A DNA stretch of 64,000 nt, taken from contig JBDREC010000029.1 of the NCBI GenBank assembly GCA_043820105.1, positions 1 through 64,000 of the forward strand, given 5' to 3'. The notes under the pieces were generated by a model, which saw only the letters and a list, made by a program, of their open reading frames with translations, ran no database searches and was not told the origin of the DNA. Numbering within the stretch: position 1 is the first letter of the stretch; every line of letters begins with the position of its first letter. A program made the translations under genes and the position numbers. Below, one piece after another: positions 46,820 to 54,600 of the stretch. This stretch comes from JBDREC01 sp043820105 [NCBI: Pseudomonadota bacterium] (GTDB taxonomy: Bacteria > Bdellovibrionota_F > JAHFAK01).

Positions 46820-47174
46820 AATCTCCTAAACATGAAAATATTTGTTTTAATTCCAAAAAATAGATTCAATTTTCATGCCAAAAACGAAGAATTGATAATT
46901 GTCTTATAAATCATGTGGATATGATGCCTGTGAAGGCTGTCTTTTTTTCAAAAAGGGGAGGTTTTAATGAGAAGCTTTTTTGCTTTGGCAGGAAGGAAAT
47001 TTATTGTCAATAATTGAAAATTGATTGTTGAATCTTGCCTTTTTGTTGTGGAATATTGCTGTTTTTTTATTTGACGTTTTGCGGCAATTGTTTTATGAGA
47101 CTATTAATTATTTTCTAGCAATTAATGAAACTTTATATTATCAGATAGTTTAATTTTAAATTAAAGGGGGAAAA
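46820..47174. other. Divergent intergenic region, 355 bases
   Basis: Contains the sigma-54-like promoter (46865-46880) and the 15-base box TCTTTTTTTCAAAAA (46940-46954). Next comes a ribosome-binding-like GGGGAGG with ATG 46967 opening a 16-codon frame (to 47017), then an AT-rich stretch with imperfect ATTGATT-type units (about 47001-47034). For the beta-propeller gene a possible promoter is TTGACG at 47071 with TATGAG 17 bases later (weak). Confidence 0.5.
46865..46880 (-). promoter_or_regulatory. Sigma-54-like promoter of the 1703-residue protein gene
   Basis: On the minus strand TGGCATGAAAATTGAA: a perfect -24 half, with the same TTGAA -12 variant as at 40326. The leader would be about 40-50 bases. 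Confidence 0.5.
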
Positions 47175-49565
47175 GTGCTTTTTAAAAAAACATTAATCGT
47201 ACTATATCTAATACTAATTTCATTGGCTTTATTTTCTTGCGGCATTACTGATTGGTTTTCAGGAGCTTCATTAGAAGACAGTGAAAATACCTCTGCTCTA
47301 TATAATCCAGATGAACTAACCTTTATGGAAATAGCTGGAGCAAGCCTTGGTATTCCTGCATCTACAATGTCTAATGAAATTGATGTAACAATGAGAGTGC
47401 ACAATGAAAACAATATTGATGTAAGTGTTGATGGAGCTGGCATTAAAGTTGAATATGATGAAGATGACGCTGAATTTGCAAAAGGGGTTGAAGTTCAATT
47501 CGGGGACGAGGAAGATGATTCTGAAGTTTCTGTTGAAGGAAGTATGTTTCTTTCCTTGGCGATTCCTGGCATGGGTCTTGATGGCTATGAAGATTCAGCT
47601 ATTCCAGGTGCTATACCTGGGGCAATACCAGGGGCTATTCCAGGAGCAATCCCTGGCGCAATTCCAGGAGCTATACCGGGTGCGATTCCTGGAGCTATCC
47701 CAGGAGCCATCCCAGCTTTTTATAAATTTACAACTGATGCTAGCTTTACAATGATGGCTTTTATTGTTTTAGTTGATGCCCAAGGTAACCTTATCTCAGG
47801 GCCATTTGACCTGGCCATGTACCTAACAGAAGATGAAGGATACATTGTTTTTATTATAACACCTGAATTGTTTGGAACAAGCATCTCAACAGGATCAAGG
47901 ATTTTCATATCATTATATGCAGTAGATGATACTGGAAACGGTATAACTTTAATAATTGAAACAGAAGAAGGTGAGGAAGAAGTGCTTTTGGGTTCTGGAG
48001 TTCTTGATGCTATTGAAGGTCAAGAAGTTCTAGAAACGGAAGCAGGAGATGGAGATGGCGACGGTGACGGAGAAGGTGATGGCGACGGTGATGGGGATGG
48101 AGATGGTGATGGTGATGGTGATGGAGATTTTGATCCGGATCCAGAGCCTACATTTCCTACATATTCCTGGAGCCAAGCTACTGGAGGTTCAGGCAACAAT
48201 GATGGAGCAATGGGCGTAACAGTTGATGCTTCTGGAAATTTAATTGTTGTCGGCTTTTTCGAAGGTTCCGCAGTTGACCTAGACCCAACAGATGGGACAG
48301 ATAATCACAACTCAAATGGAGGAAAAGATTTTTTTATAACAAAAATAAATTCTAATGGAACATATGCCTGGTCAAAATCTATTGGTGGTTATTATGATGA
48401 TATTGCCTATGATGTAGTTACAGATACTTCAGAAAACATTTATGTAACTGGAAATTTTTCCTCGTTTGATGGAGCTATAGATTTTAATCCAGATGGTGAG
48501 GCAGATTATAAATGGGCCATGGGAGACTCTGATGTATTTGTCACAAAAAGAAGTTCTGATGGATCCTATATCGATACTTATACTTATAATTATGATGCTT
48601 ACTCCTATTCATTAGGACTTGATATTGAGATAACATCTAGTGGTCAATTAATCATTTTAAGTGATCACAGCTCTGAAGGTTCACTGGTTGATCTTATAAG
48701 ACTTAATTCTTCTCTTGAATCGTTGTGTGAAAGCTCATATGCTTATTGGGGAGGTTTTAATTGGTGGTCAGGTCTAAATGAAAATCCAAATATCGCAATA
48801 ACTCTAGATTCTAGCGACAATCTGTATTTCACTGGATCTTTTTCATACTCCCAAGAATTTGACCCAATCAATGAAGGTTCATTTCTTACATCAAATGGCG
48901 GTGAGGATATCTTTATATCAAAACTTGAGATAGATGATATCAATTGTTTTAATGAACTTTGGACAGAGCAAATAGGTGGAACAGATGATGATTCCGCATC
49001 TGCTATAAAAGTTGATCCAAGTGGAAATGTTTATGTTGCAGGTCAATTTGCTTCAACTGATGTTAACTTTGACTTATATGGTGGCTCAGATCCTCACTCA
49101 TCTCTTGGCGGATCTTATTTTTCAGTTGATGCTTATTTGACAAGCTTTAACCCTGAAACTTCCACACATAACTGGACCAGGACTTGGGGTTCTGCTGAGG
49201 GTGATGAATATGTTGGAGGCATTTTTTATAATTCAAGTGGCCATATTTATACCACTGGTAATTTCGATGCTGATGCTGATTTTGATCCTGGTGCGCAGAT
49301 AGACCCTCATTTAACAAATGGTTCAAATGATATCTTCTTTAATAAAATAGGTGTTGATGGAAGCTATTATTGGACCTATACCTTTGGCGGTTTAGAATGT
49401 GATTACTCTTATGATATTACAATGTCTGGCGACACTTTGTATCATGGTGGAGAATATTATTCACCTTCAGTTGATTTTGATTTTACAGATGGTAATGATC
49501 CCATTACAAATGGAGATTTGGGATCTTATACTAACTTATGGTATCAGAAAACTGTGTTGGAGTAG
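47175..49565 (+). CDS. Beta-propeller (SBBP-like) lipoprotein with AIPG repeats and a Gly-Asp linker
   Basis: 796 residues, GTG start with AGGGGG 4 bases upstream. The signal peptide ends in a lipobox (LFSC, Cys at about 22). A beta domain (about 30-140) is followed by nine tandem AIPG units (from residue 142), a second beta domain (about 182-285), an acidic (DG)n linker (about 290-320), and six or so repeats of the type DASGNLIVVGFF...DFFITKINSNGTYAWSKSIGG. These are SBBP-type propeller blades. The DG linker may bind calcium. A cell-surface scaffold or adhesion role is plausible but not shown. Confidence 0.85.
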   Translation: MLFKKTLIVLYLILISLALFSCGITDWFSGASLEDSENTSALYNPDELTFMEIAGASLGIPASTMSNEIDVTMRVHNENNIDVSVDGAGIKVEYDEDDAEFAKGVEVQFGDEEDDSEVSVEGSMFLSLAIPGMGLDGYEDSAIPGAIPGAIPGAIPGAIPGAIPGAIPGAIPGAIPGAIPAFYKFTTDASFTMMAFIVLVDAQGNLISGPFDLAMYLTEDEGYIVFIITPELFGTSISTGSRIFISLYAVDDTGNGITLIIETEEGEEEVLLGSGVLDAIEGQEVLETEAGDGDGDGDGEGDGDGDGDGDGDGDGDGDFDPDPEPTFPTYSWSQATGGSGNNDGAMGVTVDASGNLIVVGFFEGSAVDLDPTDGTDNHNSNGGKDFFITKINSNGTYAWSKSIGGYYDDIAYDVVTDTSENIYVTGNFSSFDGAIDFNPDGEADYKWAMGDSDVFVTKRSSDGSYIDTYTYNYDAYSYSLGLDIEITSSGQLIILSDHSSEGSLVDLIRLNSSLESLCESSYAYWGGFNWWSGLNENPNIAITLDSSDNLYFTGSFSYSQEFDPINEGSFLTSNGGEDIFISKLEIDDINCFNELWTEQIGGTDDDSASAIKVDPSGNVYVAGQFASTDVNFDLYGGSDPHSSLGGSYFSVDAYLTSFNPETSTHNWTRTWGSAEGDEYVGGIFYNSSGHIYTTGNFDADADFDPGAQIDPHLTNGSNDIFFNKIGVDGSYYWTYTFGGLECDYSYDITMSGDTLYHGGEYYSPSVDFDFTDGNDPITNGDLGSYTNLWYQKTVLE
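47598..47714 (+). repeat. 12-base coding repeat, nine AIPG units
   Basis: Nine consecutive Ala-Ile-Pro-Gly codon sets followed by a tenth AIP ending in Ala. Almost every unit uses different synonymous codons, so the protein repeat is exact while the DNA repeat is not. Confidence 0.9.
48047..48140 (+). repeat. Asp-Gly coding repeat
   Basis: Fifteen or so DG pairs, one changed to EG, built from GAT/GAC and GGA/GGC/GGT. It forms the acidic linker ahead of the propeller blades. Confidence 0.85.
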
Positions 49566-49574
49566 AGTGTAAGT

Positions 49575-49630
49575 GCTGGTTGCTAGATACTCGATGCTAG
49601 ATGCTTGATGCTTGATGCTCGATGCTGGTG
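49575..49630 (+). repeat. GCTNGAT heptamer tract
   Basis: Eight consecutive 7-base units: GCTGGTT, GCTAGAT, ACTCGAT, GCTAGAT, GCTTGAT, GCTTGAT, GCTCGAT, GCTGGTG. It begins 9 bases after the stop codon of the beta-propeller gene. Confidence 0.8.
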
Positions 49631-49684
49631 AATTTTAGTTTTCCTTTTTAATCCCTATTTTCCATAAAAGCTCAAAAGCTCTTT

Positions 49685-49705
49685 TAAAAGTACCACGTCA
49701 CTTTT
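49685..49705 (+). repeat. Left inverted repeat of the RAYT element
   Basis: A 21-base sequence, core GTACCACGTCAC inside AAAA/TTTT borders, exactly matching the reverse complement of 50473-50493. Confidence 0.9.
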
Positions 49706-49815
49706 AAATTCTTAACTCTTTCAAAAAAATAGATTTTTTTCTTTTTTTTGGAATTTGGAAAAATAAAGCCTTCAAACATCCAGATAAGCTACTGAAATTA
49801 TAGAAGACGCATTTC

Positions 49816-49831
49816 TGGCATTTGTTTTGCA
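49816..49831 (+). promoter_or_regulatory. Sigma-54-like promoter before the RAYT gene
   Basis: TGGCATTTGTTTTGCA: correct -24 (TGGCAT), 10 bases between GG and GC, and TTGCA at -12; only the R position differs. The ATG follows 16 bases later, so the leader would be only about 7 bases. Confidence 0.45.
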
Positions 49832-49847
49832 TTAGCTAGCTTTTATT

Positions 49848-50480
49848 ATGGCTAGAAGAAAAACCCCAAAATCATTACAAACAGTACACATTACGAAAAG
49901 GTGTATTAATCGCCAATATTTATTGAATCCAAAAGAAAATTGGAATGAGATTGTATCTTGGCTCAACTGCCTTCATCTTTTTTTTAATATCTTACTTCAT
50001 CATGTCCTTGTGCTTGGAAATCACCTTCATATTATTTGCACACCTATGGAAGATAATATTGGAAATGCTATGGGTTACACTTTTAGTAATTTAGCAAGAT
50101 ACTTAAATTATAAAAATAATAGAATAAACCAAATATTTGGAACTAGATATTTCCCTACAGTAATAAAAGATGATGAGCATTTGATAACTACGATTAGATA
50201 TCTTTATCAAAATCCCCTTAGAGCTGGCATAATTAATAATCCTTTTTCTTATAAATACTCAAGTTTAGGTTTCTATTTTGGCTGTAATAGTGATGGATTA
50301 ATAGTCACTCCAGATAATGTAACAAATTCCTTAATTAGAAAAGATCAATATGGCTTTGATACCTTTGAAAAATTGATCCAAGATCAGCTATTAGAAGAAA
50401 ATCTATCAAAAATAAGAAAGGCTCTTAGAAAATCTGAATTTAAGTTTAATCAAGATTATTATGAAAATTCAAAAAAGTGA
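49848..50480 (+). CDS. REP-associated tyrosine transposase (RAYT, Y1_Tnp family)
   Basis: 210 residues with the HUH single-strand nuclease layout: the HUH motif GNHLHII (H59, H61; family consensus NHVHLL) and the tyrosine motif YLYQNPLRAGI (catalytic Y118; consensus YIHxNPVRAG). Between them lies the SNLARYLNYKNNRINQIFGTRYFPTVI segment typical of the family. Enzyme and fold look intact. These proteins act on REP hairpins as single strands. The stop codon TGA is supplied by the right inverted repeat. No convincing ribosome binding site is seen. Confidence 0.9.
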   Translation: MARRKTPKSLQTVHITKRCINRQYLLNPKENWNEIVSWLNCLHLFFNILLHHVLVLGNHLHIICTPMEDNIGNAMGYTFSNLARYLNYKNNRINQIFGTRYFPTVIKDDEHLITTIRYLYQNPLRAGIINNPFSYKYSSLGFYFGCNSDGLIVTPDNVTNSLIRKDQYGFDTFEKLIQDQLLEENLSKIRKALRKSEFKFNQDYYENSKK

Positions 50481-50493
50481 CGTGGTACTTTTA
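50473..50493 (-). repeat. Right inverted repeat of the RAYT element
   Basis: Perfect 21-base inverted copy of 49685-49705; it includes the transposase stop codon at 50478-50480. Confidence 0.9.
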
Positions 50494-50925
50494 CTTGAGG
50501 AGAAAATAACCATCATGCAAGAAGAAGTTGGGGAAAAGACAAATGAAATTCCAGTGCTGCAAAAGGCAATAAAAACAATGGATCTTAAAGGTAAAATAGT
50601 AACAGCCGATGCTTTACATACATAAGCAGAAACAGCGAGAGTCATAGTTAAGGAAAAAAAAGGAGATTATGTTTTTACAGTCAAAGAGAATCAAGAAACT
50701 TTATATAATAAATTAAAAGGGATCAGATTTCGATTCTTTTCCCCCCAGAGGATAGTTATAGATCGATCCAGGATACGAACAGGATCAGGCCCAAGAGTGA
50801 TGGCTACATTAAGAAATTTAATCATAGGATTATTGCGCATAGCTGGATTAAAAAACATTGCAAGTAGTTTAAGATATTTTGCGTGGTCAGGTTCCGAAGA
50901 AGTGTTAAAATTTCTTCAATTGTAA
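50494..50925 (+). pseudogene. Remnant of an ISAs1-family (H-repeat/DDE) transposase
   Basis: The frame reads EKTNEIPVLQKAIKTMDLKG, IVTADALHT, then an in-frame TAA at 50623-50625 where family members have Gln. It continues [25 protein letters not shown], jumps to [20 protein letters not shown] and finishes near the family's normal C-terminus. The N-terminal half is missing, about 100 internal residues are deleted and one nonsense codon is present, so it is dead. The fragment starts exactly at the end of the RAYT inverted repeat. The matching N-terminal half is not found to the left of the element. The next 290 bases (to 51215) show nothing recognisable. Confidence 0.8.
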
Positions 50926-51215
50926 ATTAAGTATATCAATAGCTGCTTTCAGCAATATCTAGTCGAAAATCACACTATATCTATGTCTAATATGAGCTTA
51001 ACATCTATTAAATGCTTGTATTTTCTGGTTTCTAGAACATTATTGCCTTGTTTGTTTCGAAAATATGCCAATTTTATAGATGCATCAAGTTATTCTTGGC
51101 GAAAACCGTCGTGACTTTGACTGAATCGTGTTAAGGTTATTAAAAGCATTTAAATTGCTTGACGTAATACTAATATTATTACTAGATTTTTGCCTTTATA
51201 GAATTTAAAGAAAAA

Positions 51216-51494
51216 ATGGAAAAGTTAATGGATCTAATTGAAAAATTGGTTGAAGGCTTATTTTGGCTTTTAATAGCTGCATCTCCTGCTTTAATAGGCG
51301 CAATCATTGGAGGAATTTTTTACATTAAATTTAATGGAAATCTTACCTCAATAATCCTCTTTACTATGTTTGTAATAATGGGTGCTATAGTAGGTGGTTT
51401 TTGGGCAGAAAAAGTTAGAAAAAAACATGGAACATCTAAATTTTATTCAAAAGTAATAGCAACTCCTGAACTTGATAAAGAAGAGAATAACTAA
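51216..51494 (+). CDS. Small membrane protein with two helices
   Basis: 92 residues: an amphipathic start, two hydrophobic helices (about 13-38 and 43-63), each with small-residue motifs (GAIIGG, GAIVGG), and a charged cytoplasmic-looking tail. Function unknown. The ribosome binding site is weak (AAAGAA). It lies between the dead ISAs1 fragment and the 1812-residue protein gene; the sigma-54 site of the latter starts 117 bases after its stop, so they are separate units. Confidence 0.65.
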   Translation: MEKLMDLIEKLVEGLFWLLIAASPALIGAIIGGIFYIKFNGNLTSIILFTMFVIMGAIVGGFWAEKVRKKHGTSKFYSKVIATPELDKEENN

Positions 51495-51610
51495 AGAGTA
51501 TTCATTATCTTATAAATTTTTGCTAGTTTTACTGCTATATTAAACATAAAAACCAAAACCCAAGCAAGCTAACCGTTTGCAATTACTAACACTTTCAAAC
51601 TCTAACAATA

Positions 51611-51626
51611 TGGCACAAGTTTTGCT
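51611..51626 (+). promoter_or_regulatory. Sigma-54 promoter of the 1812-residue protein gene
   Basis: TGGCACAAGTTTTGCT, a perfect match to TGGCAYRNNNNTTGCW. Transcription should begin about 12 bases after the GC, near 51637, almost on the ATG at 51639, so the mRNA may be leaderless. A GCAA/TTGC inverted pair lies at 51564-51580. Confidence 0.75.
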
Positions 51627-51638
51627 CATACATTAAGC

Positions 51639-54600
51639 ATGGCAAAAAAACGCAGGATACAGAAACTATTTTTATCTTATCTTTTAAAATTACTTCTAGT
51701 CTTTTGCCTTTTCCATGCTTCATTTATTAGCTCTTTTGAAAATCAAGAGAATCTCAGGGAAAAAATCATTGAAAAATATAGATCGAACAAAAGCCAAACT
51801 TGTACTGAATTTGTAGATTTAGCAAGAGAAAATCCTAAAAAGGCTGCATATCTTTTGAATCTTTTACTTAAAAATCGAGAAAGTTATGTGATTGCAGGAC
51901 ATTTATCTCAGCATTTAAATGATAACAATCAAGAAATCTTTATAACCCTCATTTCTGCAAATGAACAAAATGGTCAAAAAGCTGAACTAGCACTTGCCCA
52001 ATCTATGCAAATCTATACAAAAAGGAAAGATGCAAGTGGCGGCTTATTACTTTTAGAAACACAAGAACAGTACAAAAGAAATGACTTTAAAAAAATCGCT
52101 GAAAATCATGACAGTAAAGAAGCACTTTCAAGCCAAGATTTAATCGAATATATTGAAGGCATTTCATTAACAAAAGATAGAGAAGAAAAAATAGCTTTAG
52201 CTGCTCAAGTTATAACAGAGGAATTAAAAAGATGCAGTTTTGCCAGGAACACAAATAAAAATGAGCTTGGCCTATTTACTAAGCAACTTTATCGAGCAAC
52301 CCTCCTATTAGATGATTTCTCAAACACACTAAACTATGATTCAGCAAACTTGCTTTACAAAATATTAAACTTAGATAAGTCATTAGGTCTTCAAATAATA
52401 AAACAATTACCAGATTTTTCAATTTCTCAAAATAAAACCCGTGAAATGATTTCCAACTTAAGAAATATTTTAGGTGCTGATAGCTATTTTAGAAATGTTT
52501 ATGACGAGCTTTCCTCAGATGTTCAAAACTTTATTGAAGATGAATCGCAACAATTCGTTAGTTCAGGTATATCAAAAGTAGAAATATCTAAAATAAGATC
52601 AAAACTTGATTCATTTTTTGGATCAATCCCAGCATTAAACAAAAGCAAGTATTCTCATATTAGTTTAAGACTTGAACAGATTTTAAACAAACTAGAATTT
52701 GAAAACCTAGATAAAGGTTCAGTCAAAGACTTACTGGCTGAAGCTTCAAAATGGATTCTGGGACTGGAAATTGCCTCTTTAGCAAATCAAAGACAATACA
52801 ACTCTAGCTATTTTAATTCTCTAAGCGAATCAAGAGAGTTTACAGCTGAAACAGAAGAAGCCCTAGGTTATTTAAAAGAACGAATGTCTGGCTGCTTTAA
52901 TATTTTGGATAAAGCAGAAGCCTTATTCTTTGATGATGAAATAGAAATGGCAACAGCGATTTTTCAATTTGGTGTATCAGCACTTTCACTTGTTCAGCAA
53001 AGCATTGAAATAGAAGAATTGCTAGATAGAGCCAGAAAACATAAAAACAAAACCCCTAACACAAGCCAGACCTTTGAGAGGCTTACAAAAGCAAGAGATA
53101 GTATTCAAGAAGCTTTTTTCTCATTAATTTTAGCAAATGAAGATTCTGAAATAGCTAAGGCAGAAGCCTTATTGAAAAAAGCTGAGGGATTATATGAATC
53201 TTCTGTTGAAAAAATACACTCAACAATAGCCGGAACAATTCAAGATGTTGGCTGGCGTGAAATCGAAATCTATGAAAGTCTCAAACAAGGCACATATGAA
53301 ACAGCAAAATTCGTTGTCACCACAGGAATGATGGTTGCTTTATTTTCTGTTGCTGGAACAATTGGTTCAATAGCTGGAACTGTTGCTGCATCAGCCATAA
53401 TACCAATTTCCACAACAGCTGCTGGCATTACAAATATAATAGTTGCTTTAGGCGTTGAATCCCTAATTTTCTTGATCGGTCACAAGAGTATTGAAGCCCT
53501 GACAATTTTCACAGAAGATCTTTTGGCAGGAAGAGGACTTGCTCATTCGCCACTAGAAGTAATTCCTCAAAGCACTGAAGCCTTTGCCTGGGAATATGCT
53601 TCAACTGTAGTTAGTTTAGGCGTTTTAAAAGCATTTAATCATGCTGGTCGCCTTGCAATGCAAAAGGGTTTACTAACAAACAATGCCATAGGCCATGGAG
53701 CTACTATCCTTTTTGAAATGTCTGGAATGGGCATGGGGGGCGTAGCTGTTCAAACAATGATGTTTGCTATAGGTGATGAACCGGTAGTATTAATGAGAAA
53801 CGGAAAACCCATTCAAGCCATGGCTTTATCTGACATTTTATCTACAGATAACATATATTCTTCAATAAAAGGTTCTTTTGGAACTGTAATAAGCTTTAGA
53901 ATTGGAAGCTTTTTGGCAAGGCCCTTAATTCAAAGGATAACCTTGCCATTTCATTTGGCCATGGCTCATGAAAGACTTAGAAACTTAGATGCTCAGATGG
54001 ACAGGCAGAGAAAAAAACTAGAAAAAATCACAGATACAAGAGAAAGACTAGCTCTTGAGGCCATAATAAATGCAAATGAAAAAGTAACTTTAGAAAACAT
54101 TATCCTTGAATTAATAAAGGGCGGAGAAGCAAACAATGAAGCTCTAAAAATTGCAAGAGAAGCATACGCAAGATGTGTTGCCTTTGAGATGCTGATTACC
54201 AAAGGAAATCTGGCCACAGAACCCGTAAGATTAAGTATTTCTGAAGCCGGAGAAGTGTTTTTAAAATTAGGCAATTTCAAGTTTAAAATAAATGCTGCAG
54301 TAAACGGTGAATATTACGTTCTTGATCATTTGGTTCCTCCTGTTGCAATTCATAAAGATGCACTCGTTGAAATGGCGAACATTTCAAAAGAAGGTATTAT
54401 TAAGGAAAGTGAAATTCCTTATTTGCAGCTTGGAAGGATGGTTGATGGAAATTTAATTATAGATCAAACCATAAAACCTGATACTGCTTCTGGAAAAGTA
54501 ATATCAGTTGGTGATGGTACAAAAACAAATCTATTATATGATGCAATTAGCGCTTATCAGCAGAATTCTGCTTTAAGAAATGATGCTGTTTTGATGATCA

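Larger units (their letters stand above)
49685..50493 (+). mobile_element. REP/IS200-like element: single HUH transposase gene between perfect 21-base inverted repeats
   Basis: 809 bases holding only the transposase gene and its apparent promoter. The perfectly inverted flanks suggest the repeat is the substrate of the encoded enzyme, as REP sequences are for RAYT proteins. I found no further copy of the repeat in the window. The right repeat directly abuts an ISAs1 transposase fragment. Confidence 0.75.

Noticed and set aside
46967-47017. 16-codon ATG frame with GGGGAGG upstream
   Set aside because: Too short to support as a gene from sequence alone; noted in the promoter-module finding.
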